Part shown: positions 16,785-25,360 of the stretch, one piece after another
Position numbering within the stretch: the stretch's first letter is position 1
Layout of the letters: the number at the start of each line of letters is the position of its first letter
NCBI GenBank assembly: GCA_965225625.1
Contig: CBDDBH010000028.1
Coordinates: 186,001-250,000 of the forward strand
Direction of reading: 5' to 3'
Source of the DNA: CBDDBH01 sp965225625
GTDB taxonomy: Bacteria; Pseudomonadota; Gammaproteobacteria; JADZEE01
Length of the DNA: 64,000 nt
Translations under genes and position numbers: made by a program
The notes under the pieces: model-generated
What the model was told of the DNA's origin: nothing
The model's input: only the letters and a program-made list of their open reading frames with translations
The model's database searches: none

Positions 16785-18332
16785 ATGGCAGATAAATTAA
16801 TTATTTTTGATACCACCTTGCGCGACGGCGAGCAAAGCCCCGGTGCGACTATGACCCGTGATGAAAAGGTGCGCATCGCAAAAGCCCTGGAACGCATGCG
16901 CGTGGACGTGATCGAGGCCGGTTTCCCGATCGCAAGCTCCGGCGACTTCGAGGCAGTCAAAGCGGTCGCTGAAGCCGTTACTGACAGTACGGTATGCGCA
17001 CTTGCCCGTACCGCAGACGGCGATATCGATCGCGCGGCGCAGGCACTGCAGCCCGCGGCCTCCGCCCGTTTGCATACGTTTATCGCTACGTCGCCAATCC
17101 ATATGCGGGAGAAATTGCGACTCTCACCCGAAGACGTCCTGGCGCAAGCAGTTCGGGCGGTCGGCCGAGCCCGAAATTGCGTCGCGGATGTCGAGTTTTC
17201 CGCCGAAGATGCCAGCCGTTCGGACTTGGACTTTCTGTGTCGAGTCGTGGAACAGACTATTGCGGCCGGCGCCACTACCATCAATTTGCCCGACACGGTA
17301 GGTTACGCGGTGCCGGAGGAACTCGGGACGATGATCGCAGACATCATGGAGCGAGTTCCGAACAGCGATAAAGCGATTTTCTCCATGCATTGCCACAATG
17401 ACCTCGGTCTTGCCGTGGCCAATTCTCTGGCGGGCGTAATGAACGGTGCGCGCCAGGTCGAATGCGCCGTCAATGGGCTGGGTGAGAGGGCTGGTAACGC
17501 ATCAACGGAGGAAATTGTAATGGCGGTGCGTACCCGACAAGATTATTTTTCGTGCGACACGGATCTGGACGCCACTGAAATTCTAAATTGTTCGCGCCTG
17601 GTTGCGAACATAACCGGGTTTGCGGTGCAACCGAATAAGGCGGTCGTGGGAATTAATGCGTTTGCGCATGAAAGCGGCATACACCAGGACGGTGTGCTCA
17701 AATATCGGGAAACCTATGAAATTATGCGTGCCGAAGATGTTGGCTGGCGCACCAACCGCATAGTGCTCGGTAAACACTCGGGCCGGAATGCTTTGAGAAC
17801 CCGTCTGCGCGAATTGGGCGTGGAATTTGAGCGGCAGGAGGAACTCAATGAGACGTTCAAACGTTTCAAGGAACTCGCAGATAAAAAGCACGAGATATTT
17901 GACGAAGACCTGCAAGCATTAGTAACGGAAGCTGACCTGGATGCGAGCAATGATCGGGTCAAGTTCGTTGCCATGAAAGTGACGTGCGAAACCGGCGAAA
18001 TCCCAATCGCTGAGATTACCTTGTGGTTGGACGGTCAGGAGCGCACGGGTAGCGCATCCGGTGACGGCCCCGTTGATGCGGTTTTCAAAGCGATTGAATC
18101 AATCGTCGACAGCGGCAGCGAACTTCAGTTGTATTCCGTCAATGCAATTACCGGGGGCACAGATGCTCAGGGCGAAGTTACCGTACGGCTGCAACGCGGC
18201 GGCCGTATCGCCAACGGGCAAGGTGCGGATACCGATATTATCGCGGCATCTGCAAAGGCCTATGTTCATGCTCTCAACAATGTCCTGGATCCGGTAACTC
18301 GGCAGCATCCTCAAGCTGCTGCGCAGGCATAG
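16785..18332 (+). CDS. leuA: LeuA, 2-isopropylmalate synthase
   Basis: First committed enzyme of leucine synthesis, condensing acetyl-CoA with 2-ketoisovalerate, cytoplasmic. Length 515 matches the bacterial LeuA1 form. The catalytic barrel opens with IFDTTLRDGEQSPGATM; metal and substrate residues appear in SMHCHNDLGLAVANSLAG and NGLGERAGNASTEEIVMA; INAFAHESGIHQDGVLK is diagnostic. The C-terminal leucine-binding regulatory domain occupies roughly residues 385-510. The ATG at 16785 is preceded by GGAGAG. The leader before it suggests leucine-responsive control in addition to allosteric inhibition. Confidence 0.97.
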   Translation: MADKLIIFDTTLRDGEQSPGATMTRDEKVRIAKALERMRVDVIEAGFPIASSGDFEAVKAVAEAVTDSTVCALARTADGDIDRAAQALQPAASARLHTFIATSPIHMREKLRLSPEDVLAQAVRAVGRARNCVADVEFSAEDASRSDLDFLCRVVEQTIAAGATTINLPDTVGYAVPEELGTMIADIMERVPNSDKAIFSMHCHNDLGLAVANSLAGVMNGARQVECAVNGLGERAGNASTEEIVMAVRTRQDYFSCDTDLDATEILNCSRLVANITGFAVQPNKAVVGINAFAHESGIHQDGVLKYRETYEIMRAEDVGWRTNRIVLGKHSGRNALRTRLRELGVEFERQEELNETFKRFKELADKKHEIFDEDLQALVTEADLDASNDRVKFVAMKVTCETGEIPIAEITLWLDGQERTGSASGDGPVDAVFKAIESIVDSGSELQLYSVNAITGGTDAQGEVTVRLQRGGRIANGQGADTDIIAASAKAYVHALNNVLDPVTRQHPQAAAQA

Positions 18333-18360
18333 CCACGGGTCTGTTTACCGGCGCTGCTCA

Positions 18361-19044
18361 ATGAATGAAATAGAGCGCCGCGCGTATTTGCGCGCAATGG
18401 ATGTTGATGTCTGGTTGCATCGCGAAGCTAGCGCTATCGCTGAGCCCGAGACACCACAGATGTTGAGTGTGTCGCCGGAACTACCGGTGGCAGAGCTGGG
18501 TTGGGATGACTTACAGGCTCGCGTAGCTGGCTGCACGCGTTGCGAACTCCATCACAATAGAACCCAAACGGTATTCGGCATAGGCAATCGCAACGCTACG
18601 TGGCTAGTGATCGGCGAAGCCCCGGGGGCGGAAGAAGATCGCCAAGGCGAACCCTTTGTCGGTCGTGCCGGCAAGCTCCTAAATGCGATGCTCAATGCTA
18701 TCGGCCTGCGCCGTGAAGATGTGTTCATCGCAAACATTCTCAAATGCCGCCCCCCAGGCAACCGCGATCCACGACCGCAGGAGGTGTCGAGTTGCGAATC
18801 TTATCTGTTACGCCAAATTGCGCTGATCAATCCCGGCTTAATACTCGTGGTCGGCCGTATCGCTGCTCAGAACTTGCTCAAGGTGCAGACACCCATCGGT
18901 AAGATGCGCGGTCAAAGATACTCGTTGGCAGGGGTCCCGCTAGTGGTTACTTACCATCCTGCTTATCTATTGCGCTCGCCCGCCCAGAAATATAAGGCAT
19001 GGGAGGATCTGCTGATGGCGAAACAGATCGCGAGTACGCTCTGA
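18361..19044 (+). CDS. Family 4 uracil-DNA glycosylase (Fe-S)
   Basis: Removes uracil from DNA in base-excision repair. Four cysteines fit the 4Fe-4S cluster of family 4 enzymes: C58 and C61 (GCTRC), C129 (NILKCRPP) and C145. The active-site motif GEAPGAEEDRQGEPFVG and the histidine motif TYHPAYLLRSP are present. The first 45 residues form a variable extension common in proteobacterial members. Length is 227. The stop overlaps the rimI ATG. Confidence 0.93.
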   Translation: MNEIERRAYLRAMDVDVWLHREASAIAEPETPQMLSVSPELPVAELGWDDLQARVAGCTRCELHHNRTQTVFGIGNRNATWLVIGEAPGAEEDRQGEPFVGRAGKLLNAMLNAIGLRREDVFIANILKCRPPGNRDPRPQEVSSCESYLLRQIALINPGLILVVGRIAAQNLLKVQTPIGKMRGQRYSLAGVPLVVTYHPAYLLRSPAQKYKAWEDLLMAKQIASTL

Positions 19045-19526
19045 TGGTTGCCGTACTGAAAGCGCAACAGCCTTGTTTTCGCCCCATGAGCGAGCAGGAT
19101 CTGGACGCGGTGTTTGCCATAGAGCAGGCCTGCTATGACTTTCCGTGGTCGCGAGGAATATTTAAGGATTGCCTGCGAGTCGGCTATTCGTGCTGGGTAA
19201 TGGAAGCCGATGATGATATCCGGGGCTACGGGATCATGACGGTGGGGGCGGGAGAATCGCACATCTTGAATCTTTGTTTGCAGCCCGAGCGGCACGGCGT
19301 GGGATTCGGCTCCATGCTACTACGTCATTTACTCGATCATGCGCGCAAGCACAATGCCACCATCACTTTTCTCGAGGTCAGGCCTTCCAACGTCAATGCA
19401 ATTCGTCTGTATGAACGTGCCGGGTTCACGGTAGTTGGAACAAGGCGGGGGTATTATCCAGCTGGCGAAGGCCGTGAAGATGCATTGATACTGTCTCGAG
19501 GTTTACAAACAGACGGCGCGAGCTAA
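19044..19526 (+). CDS. rimI: RimI, ribosomal protein S18 alanine N-acetyltransferase
   Basis: GNAT-fold acetyltransferase modifying the N-terminal alanine of ribosomal protein S18. I start it at ATG 19044, which overlaps the TGA of the glycosylase gene, giving 160 residues. FRPMSEQDLDAVFAIEQACY opens the fold, the acetyl-CoA loop is RHGVGFG and the C-terminal block ERAGFTVVGTRRGYYP is typical of RimI. Glycosylase-rimI adjacency is common in this group. Confidence 0.92.
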   Translation: MVAVLKAQQPCFRPMSEQDLDAVFAIEQACYDFPWSRGIFKDCLRVGYSCWVMEADDDIRGYGIMTVGAGESHILNLCLQPERHGVGFGSMLLRHLLDHARKHNATITFLEVRPSNVNAIRLYERAGFTVVGTRRGYYPAGEGREDALILSRGLQTDGAS

Positions 19527-19587
19527 GCGATAAACGCCTGCAATGGTTTACAACCGCTCGCGAACGCAATTGCAGTAATATTCGCAT

Positions 19588-20478
19588 ATGCGCACAACTA
19601 CCATTGAAGACCACGTTGGCAATACGCCTTTGGTGCGGCTGCAACGGCTGCCCGGACAAACCAGCAATATGCTGCTTGCAAAGCTCGAAGGTAACAATCC
19701 GGCCGGTTCGGTAAAAGACAGGCCTGCGCTCAGCATGATTACCCACGCCGAACAGCGTGGTGATATAAGCCCTGGTGATACCCTGATAGAAGCGACCAGT
19801 GGCAATACGGGTATTGCGCTGGCGATGGCGGCGGCTATCAAAGGTTATCGCATGGTGTTGATCATGCCCGAACACATGAGTGCAGAACGCCGCGGAGCCA
19901 TGAAAGCATTCGGTGCCGAGATAATTCTCACGCCTCAGGCGGGCAGTATGGAAGCGGCGATCGATCTGTCGCGCGACATGGAGGCAAAGGGCCAGGGTAA
20001 GGTGCTGGACCAGTTTTCGAATCCCGATAATCCGCTATCCCATTATGCTGGTACCGGTCCAGAGATTTGGCGTGACACGGAAGGCACCGTGACTCATTTC
20101 GTCAGTTCGATGGGAACAACTGGCACAATCATGGGAACGTCGCGTTTCTTGAAAGAGCGCAATGGCGATATCCAAATTGTCGGCGTGCAGCCTAGCGATG
20201 GCGCCTGTATCCCGGGCATTCGCCGATGGCCGCAGGCGTATCTACCTAAAATTTTTGATGCCACGCGAGTCGATAGCATTATTGATGTCAGTCAGAATGA
20301 CGCCGAGCGAACGACGCTAGCCCTGGGTGCCAAGGAAGGAATCTTCGCCGGGATCTCCTCCGGAGGTGCTGTTTGTGCCGCTTTACGTTTGTCCCAAGAA
20401 TTAACGGACGCAGTCATCGTTACCATTATCTGCGATCGCGGTGATCGTTACTTATCAACGAACGTATTTCCCAGCTGA
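19588..20478 (+). CDS. cysM: CysM, cysteine synthase B
   Basis: PLP enzyme making cysteine from O-acetylserine and sulfide or thiosulfate. The 296 residues begin TIEDHVGNTPLVRLQRL; the PLP lysine is in NPAGSVKDRPA (about residue 48), the PLP phosphate loop is EATSGNTGIALAM, and the CysM-type active-site loop region reads GVQPSDGACIPGIRRW. The C-terminal GDRYLSTNVF is a standard ending. The next gene begins about 11 bp later. Confidence 0.95.
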   Translation: MRTTTIEDHVGNTPLVRLQRLPGQTSNMLLAKLEGNNPAGSVKDRPALSMITHAEQRGDISPGDTLIEATSGNTGIALAMAAAIKGYRMVLIMPEHMSAERRGAMKAFGAEIILTPQAGSMEAAIDLSRDMEAKGQGKVLDQFSNPDNPLSHYAGTGPEIWRDTEGTVTHFVSSMGTTGTIMGTSRFLKERNGDIQIVGVQPSDGACIPGIRRWPQAYLPKIFDATRVDSIIDVSQNDAERTTLALGAKEGIFAGISSGGAVCAALRLSQELTDAVIVTIICDRGDRYLSTNVFPS

Positions 20479-20488
20479 TCCTTTCAAG

Positions 20489-22510
20489 GTGAATCGTAGC
20501 TTATTGAGCGCCTGTGTTGTCGTGGTCGCAGCATACCTGCTGGTATTCTCGGTTAGCGATGCTGAAATGGTGCATCCGCCGCTGCCGCTGGAATCAGGCT
20601 TCGACTTCGGTCTAAGCATAGCGCGGCTCGGCATTGGAGACTGGATCGCGCTAAGCGGCCTGAGCCTGCGTTGTACTGACATTCGCCTGGCGACGACGCT
20701 CGTGGAATGCACCAGCGGCGTCATCGCCGCGCGCGCCGATGGCGATCTGCAATTGCAGGGCACATTTACTGCCGTTCATGACTTGTCCACGCGGGAATCA
20801 GTATTGCACTTGGACATAGTTGATCCTTTAGGCGGACAGCTTGACGTGCAACTTCACCTGCGTTCTCAGGATTGGCGCCTGCAAATATCCGCAACTGGCC
20901 TGCGCGCGGCATTGGTTAAGGCGCTGGCCGGCGAACACGGCAGTCAATCGATTGTAGATGAACAGGGCACGTTAACGCTGTCGCTGAAGGCAGCCGGCGA
21001 CGCTGGTGGAATGCATATGGCGAGCGGCAATTTGGGATTCGACGCGGTGGCATTTGACGGCACCCATGTCGCCGAAGAACTTAGCGGGATTATCGAATTC
21101 ACCGCGAACGATGTCGATCGCGATTGGTTATTGGAGATCGATGCGGCGCTCACCGCGGGCATCGTATATTTTGAACCCGGTCTGGAGTTCCGTGGTACGA
21201 CGCCGGGCTTTATGTTGGAAGTAACAAGCGATGCGTTGGAGGCGCAAGCGCTGGCACGTTGGTCCAGTGACTCGGGGCGCATAATCGTTTCGCGATCACA
21301 TGTTATCCACCCCGGGGTCGGCCGGTTCAACGGAAAGTTTGATCTGCGTTACAAGCCACTAGCGTTGCACAGTGCAGACTTGCAGCTGGAAGCAATCGAT
21401 CTCGATGGTTTATATACAACTTATCTGCAACCGCTGCTGATTGGATCGGCCGCGGGCCGCATGGAAATCGTGGGTCTGGTGAATGGCAATTTGCGTTGGC
21501 GCGAGGAGGGCATCGACGAATTAGCTCTCGAGTTTGACGATGTATATATAGACGATGTAGATGAACGTTTTAGTCTTTCGGCCTTGAACGGTCGCTTTGG
21601 GTTGACCAGCGGCGCTCAAGCTGTGCGCTCAGAACTGGCCTGGGAGGGCGCGAGTGTGTACCGAATTGATCTCGGCAGCGGCAAAGTCGGTTTCAGCTCA
21701 CAAGACGCTCAGGTTGAGCTCACGGATTGGACCGATGTTGCTGTGTTGGACGGCGCTTTGCGCATCGAAACTTTCTCTGTCGAAGGGCTCGCCAATCTGC
21801 AGCCCGCTCTGAGCATTGGCGGCGAATTAACGCCGATTTCATTACCCACCCTGACCCAAGCGCTCGCCTGGCCGCTACTGAACGGAAAAATTTCGGGCGC
21901 TATCCCGCACTTATCGTACCGCGATGGCTCTCTGGAGCTTACGGGCGATCTCAACGTGGGGGTTTTTGACGGTAAGATCACCATCCGCAACCTGAAAATC
22001 GATGACCTTTTCGGACTAATTCCCCGGCTTTATCTGGATGTCGACGTGGCTGACCTGGATCTGGAGCAACTGACCGGCACATTTTCCTTTGGTAGGATCT
22101 CGGGTCGACTGGGAGGACATATTCATCGGCTAGAACTGGACTCCTGGAAGCCTGTTTATTTCGAAGCGGAGTTCGCGACGCCCGACGATGATGATACGAC
22201 CCATCGGATAAGTCAGCAGGCAGTAAACAATCTGGGCATTCTCGGCGGCGGCGGCGCCGCCTTGTCAGGCGGTCTGCTACGATTCTTCAGGGACTACTCG
22301 TACGACCGTCTTGGTATCAGCTGCCGGCTTTACAATGGATTTTGCGAACTTGGGGGTGTGGCTGAGACCGACGAGGGGTTTTACATCCTGACCGCCGGCG
22401 GGATGAGACCGCCCTGGATAAACGTCAAAGGCACGGGCCGCTCGGTCGAATGGCGAACTTTGACGGCCGGACTACGCCGTATTGCTCGGGGTGAAGTTGT
22501 TTTTGACTGA
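20489..22510 (+). CDS. ydbH: YdbH-like AsmA-family envelope protein
   Basis: A 673-residue protein with an N-terminal membrane anchor (SLLSACVVVVAAYLLVF) and a long beta-rich periplasmic region, ending in the YdbH-type C-terminal domain (LGILGGGGAALSGGLLRFF, YDRLGISCRLYNGFCELGG). In E. coli YdbH is one of three partly redundant AsmA-like bridges (with TamB and YhdP) that support phospholipid movement to the outer membrane. It is shorter than E. coli YdbH (879). Start is GTG 20489; a GTG at 20441 would overlap cysM. The downstream YdbL-type gene supports the assignment. Confidence 0.8.
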   Translation: MNRSLLSACVVVVAAYLLVFSVSDAEMVHPPLPLESGFDFGLSIARLGIGDWIALSGLSLRCTDIRLATTLVECTSGVIAARADGDLQLQGTFTAVHDLSTRESVLHLDIVDPLGGQLDVQLHLRSQDWRLQISATGLRAALVKALAGEHGSQSIVDEQGTLTLSLKAAGDAGGMHMASGNLGFDAVAFDGTHVAEELSGIIEFTANDVDRDWLLEIDAALTAGIVYFEPGLEFRGTTPGFMLEVTSDALEAQALARWSSDSGRIIVSRSHVIHPGVGRFNGKFDLRYKPLALHSADLQLEAIDLDGLYTTYLQPLLIGSAAGRMEIVGLVNGNLRWREEGIDELALEFDDVYIDDVDERFSLSALNGRFGLTSGAQAVRSELAWEGASVYRIDLGSGKVGFSSQDAQVELTDWTDVAVLDGALRIETFSVEGLANLQPALSIGGELTPISLPTLTQALAWPLLNGKISGAIPHLSYRDGSLELTGDLNVGVFDGKITIRNLKIDDLFGLIPRLYLDVDVADLDLEQLTGTFSFGRISGRLGGHIHRLELDSWKPVYFEAEFATPDDDDTTHRISQQAVNNLGILGGGGAALSGGLLRFFRDYSYDRLGISCRLYNGFCELGGVAETDEGFYILTAGGMRPPWINVKGTGRSVEWRTLTAGLRRIARGEVVFD

Positions 22511-22623
22511 GGCGAGAATCTAAACGGGTGTTCAGGCATCGTTAATGAAGTAGCGTTAAAGTTAACCATGACGGCATGCGACAGTTTAATTTTTATCAGG
22601 ATGGCAAGAAAAGGACCGCAATC

Positions 22624-23238
22624 ATGAGTATCGTTCAACGTTGTGCATTTATCATTGTTTGTTGCGTATCGGTTGCCTGTGTCACCGTTAACGTCTACTT
22701 CCCGGAGGCCGCGGCGGAAAAAGCCGCCGACCGACTCATCCGCGAGATCTATGGGCGCGACGCGCCTGTTGAGTCCGAGACCGGCGGCGACGAGCAGTCC
22801 TACCGCGATGCTCCTCAATGGACGTCGGCGGCGCATGTCGCCGACGCCCTGCTGAATTGGATTATTCCGCTCGCCCACGCGCAGGCGCCAGACATCAATA
22901 TATCTACGCCGGCGATTAATCAGCTGAAAGCTGCGATGACTCAGCGCCACCGGCGACTTGAGCCGTCGTACAACAGCGGTGCTCTTGGGATGGCAAGCAA
23001 TGGAATGCTGAGTGTCAGGGACGCCAAGGCGATTCCCATCCGCGAGAGAAATCCCATTAAGCAACTCGTTGCGGAAGAAAACCGTGATCGCAATTTGTTG
23101 TACAACGAGGTAGCTAAAGCCAACGGGCACCCCGAGTGGGTTGGACGGATCCGAGATATTTTTGCACGTCGATGGGTGGGCAATGCGCCTCGCGGCTGGT
23201 GGTTTCAGGACGGCAATGGCGGCTGGCAGCAAAAGTAA
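22624..23238 (+). CDS. ydbL: YdbL-like DUF1318 lipoprotein with YnbE-like N-terminus
   Basis: A 204-residue protein starting at ATG 22624, well placed after AAAGGA. Its signal sequence ends in VACVTVNVYFP, a lipobox-like context with the cysteine at about residue 19. The C-terminal 80 residues (IRERNPIKQLVAEENRDRN ... ending in a GGWQQK tail) match DUF1318/YdbL. In E. coli, ydbH is followed by the small lipoprotein gene ynbE and then ydbL. No separate ynbE exists here; the N-terminal beta-strand CVTVNVYF followed by a charged helix may be its equivalent. Confidence 0.78.
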   Translation: MSIVQRCAFIIVCCVSVACVTVNVYFPEAAAEKAADRLIREIYGRDAPVESETGGDEQSYRDAPQWTSAAHVADALLNWIIPLAHAQAPDINISTPAINQLKAAMTQRHRRLEPSYNSGALGMASNGMLSVRDAKAIPIRERNPIKQLVAEENRDRNLLYNEVAKANGHPEWVGRIRDIFARRWVGNAPRGWWFQDGNGGWQQK

Positions 23239-23247
23239 GCGCGCCAA

Positions 23248-24024
23248 GTGAATATTCTCGTATTTGACATCGAGACAGTACCGGACGTGGATGCCGGTCG
23301 GCGCTTATACGAGCTGCAGGACCTCGATGATCGCGACGTTGCCAACGTTATGTATTCGAATCGCCTGCAACAGACGGATGGCAAGTCTGATTTTCTCAAG
23401 CTCCACCTGCATCGAGTTGTCGCCATCTCCGCGGTATTGCGCAGGGACGATAAACTTACTGTGTGGTCCTTGGGGGAACCCGACTCTGCAGAAGCCGATT
23501 TGGTTCAGCGGTTCTTCGATGGACTGGAGCGATACACGCCACAACTGGTGTCCTGGAATGGTGGCGGATTTGATTTGCCGGTTCTGCACTACCGCGCAAT
23601 GCTTCACGGTATCGCGGCGCCCCGATATTGGGAAAGCGGTAGCGATGACCAGAGTTTTCGCTGGAATAATTACCTGAATCGTTTTCACGAGCGACATACG
23701 GACCTCATGGACGTATTGTCGGGGTATCAGGCACGCGCGTGCGCCTCCTTGAATGACATCGCGACGCTGTTGGGATTTCCGGGCAAATTGGGAATGGATG
23801 GCAGTGCGGTCTGGTCATGCTTTGTCGATGGTGACATCGAGGCAATACGCAATTACTGCGAGACAGATGTGTTGAATACCTACCTGGTGTTCCTGCGCTA
23901 CGAATTAATGCGCGGGCGCTTGCAGCCGCAGACCCACACGGCCGAATGCGCACGATTGCGCGCGTATTTGCTGGCAGAGAATAAGGCGCACTTTAGCGAG
24001 TTCGAGAACGCTACCCAGTGGTAG
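23248..24024 (+). CDS. PolB-related 3'-5' exonuclease
   Basis: Predicted DEDDy exonuclease related to the proofreading domain of DNA polymerase II, without a polymerase domain. Motifs are Exo I VFDIETVPD (residues 5-13), Exo II SWNGGGFDLPVL (near residue 100) and Exo III YCETDVLNTYLVF (near residue 212). Length 258. It begins at GTG 23248, 9 bp after ydbL, and precedes rlmD by 16 bp. The substrate is unknown. Confidence 0.88.
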   Translation: MNILVFDIETVPDVDAGRRLYELQDLDDRDVANVMYSNRLQQTDGKSDFLKLHLHRVVAISAVLRRDDKLTVWSLGEPDSAEADLVQRFFDGLERYTPQLVSWNGGGFDLPVLHYRAMLHGIAAPRYWESGSDDQSFRWNNYLNRFHERHTDLMDVLSGYQARACASLNDIATLLGFPGKLGMDGSAVWSCFVDGDIEAIRNYCETDVLNTYLVFLRYELMRGRLQPQTHTAECARLRAYLLAENKAHFSEFENATQW

Positions 24025-24040
24025 CCACGGCGGTGACGGC

Positions 24041-25360
24041 GTGAAGCGTGCGCGCCAAGCATTGTTGGAGACACAAATTGAAAGCCTATCGCCGGAGGGC
24101 CGAGGGGTAGCTCGCGTCGACGGCAAGGTAGTTTTCATCGACGGTGCCCTGGCAGGGGAACAGGTGCAGTTTCGCTTGCGCCGCCGGCGTGGACGCTACG
24201 ATGAAGGCGAAGTCGTCACCGTGCTGAAACCTTCGCCGCTGCGTATAGAGCCACGATGTCCTCACTTCGGATTGTGTGGTGGTTGCACTCTGCAGCATAT
24301 GGAACCGCAGGTGCAGCTTGCCCACAAACAGCAAGTGATGCTTGAGCAATTGGAAAATCTGGGCGGCGTGAAACCTGACCAGTTGTTAGCACCGCTACGC
24401 GGTGCCAGTTGGGGCTATCGTCATAAGGCGCGTCTGGCGGCTAAATACGTGCCGGGTAAAGGCGGCGCGCTCGTGGGATTTCGGGAACGCAATAAACCCT
24501 ACGTTGCAGATCTCGCTGGCTGTGAAGTTTTGCACCCTAGCGTCGGTCGCAAGCTCTTGCAGTTGCGAGCCCTGGTGGATTCCTTGAGCTGCCCCGACCG
24601 TATTCCCCAGATTGAGATCGCTGTCGGCGATGCCAACACGGCGCTGGTTGTTCGACATCTGGTCGAACTGAACGAATCAGACCTCGCGGAGCTTCGCGCT
24701 TTCGGCGAACGTCATTCAATGAGCATCTTCCTGCAACCCGGCGGTCCCGACACTGTGAGACTACTGGCCGGTGAGCCGATGTTGTTTTACCAATTGCCGG
24801 CACATGACATCGAAATTGGGTTTCAACCAACCGACTTTATTCAAGTAAATGCCGATATAAATCGGCGCCTCGTTGACAAAGTTGTGGAATTGCTTGAACC
24901 CCGAGCTACTGACCATGTATTAGATCTATTCTGTGGAATCGGAAACTTCACCCTGCCACTCGCCCGCAGAGTTGCAAGGGTCGATGGCGTTGAGCTCGCG
25001 GCCGATCTTCTCAGTCGTGCGGGAGATAATGCGCGCCGTAACCGACTCGACAACGTGGACTGGATTTGCTCGGATCTTAGTGAACCGCAGGGCGACTATT
25101 TGCGCCGGCATTATCAGCGGGTACTACTCGATCCTCCGCGCACGGGCGCAATAGCGCTGCTCCAACAGATGGATTTCACGGCAGTGGACAGGCTGGTCTA
25201 TGTATCCTGTAATCCCGCAACTCTCGGTCGTGATGCGCGGGTGCTGGTCGAACGAAGTGGATTCAGAGCAACCAAAGCCTGCGTTGTAGACATGTTCCCA
25301 CATACCTCGCATATTGAATCTATCGTTGTGTTTGAGCGCCCGGATCGCAACCGCATGTGA
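24041..25360 (+). CDS. rlmD: RlmD, 23S rRNA (uracil-1939-C5)-methyltransferase
   Basis: AdoMet-dependent m5U methyltransferase with an Fe-S cluster. The 439 residues contain an N-terminal TRAM domain (SLSPEGRGVARVDGKVVFIDG), cluster cysteines in RCPHFGLCGGCTLQHM, an AdoMet fold VLDLFCGIGNFTLPLAR and the catalytic cysteine in VYVSCNPATLGRD. The start is GTG 24041. The stop overlaps the GTG of the following binding-protein gene. Confidence 0.95.
   Translation: MKRARQALLETQIESLSPEGRGVARVDGKVVFIDGALAGEQVQFRLRRRRGRYDEGEVVTVLKPSPLRIEPRCPHFGLCGGCTLQHMEPQVQLAHKQQVMLEQLENLGGVKPDQLLAPLRGASWGYRHKARLAAKYVPGKGGALVGFRERNKPYVADLAGCEVLHPSVGRKLLQLRALVDSLSCPDRIPQIEIAVGDANTALVVRHLVELNESDLAELRAFGERHSMSIFLQPGGPDTVRLLAGEPMLFYQLPAHDIEIGFQPTDFIQVNADINRRLVDKVVELLEPRATDHVLDLFCGIGNFTLPLARRVARVDGVELAADLLSRAGDNARRNRLDNVDWICSDLSEPQGDYLRRHYQRVLLDPPRTGAIALLQQMDFTAVDRLVYVSCNPATLGRDARVLVERSGFRATKACVVDMFPHTSHIESIVVFERPDRNRM

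Noticed and set aside
16656..16799. Frame from ATG 16656 (MPVAAAARLG) running into the leuA start
   Set aside because: It lacks leucine codons at a control position. The frame beginning at 16586, with five leucine codons before its stop, is the better leader. It does contain SPLRG, which recalls the SSLRG of E. coli LeuL, so it is recorded here.
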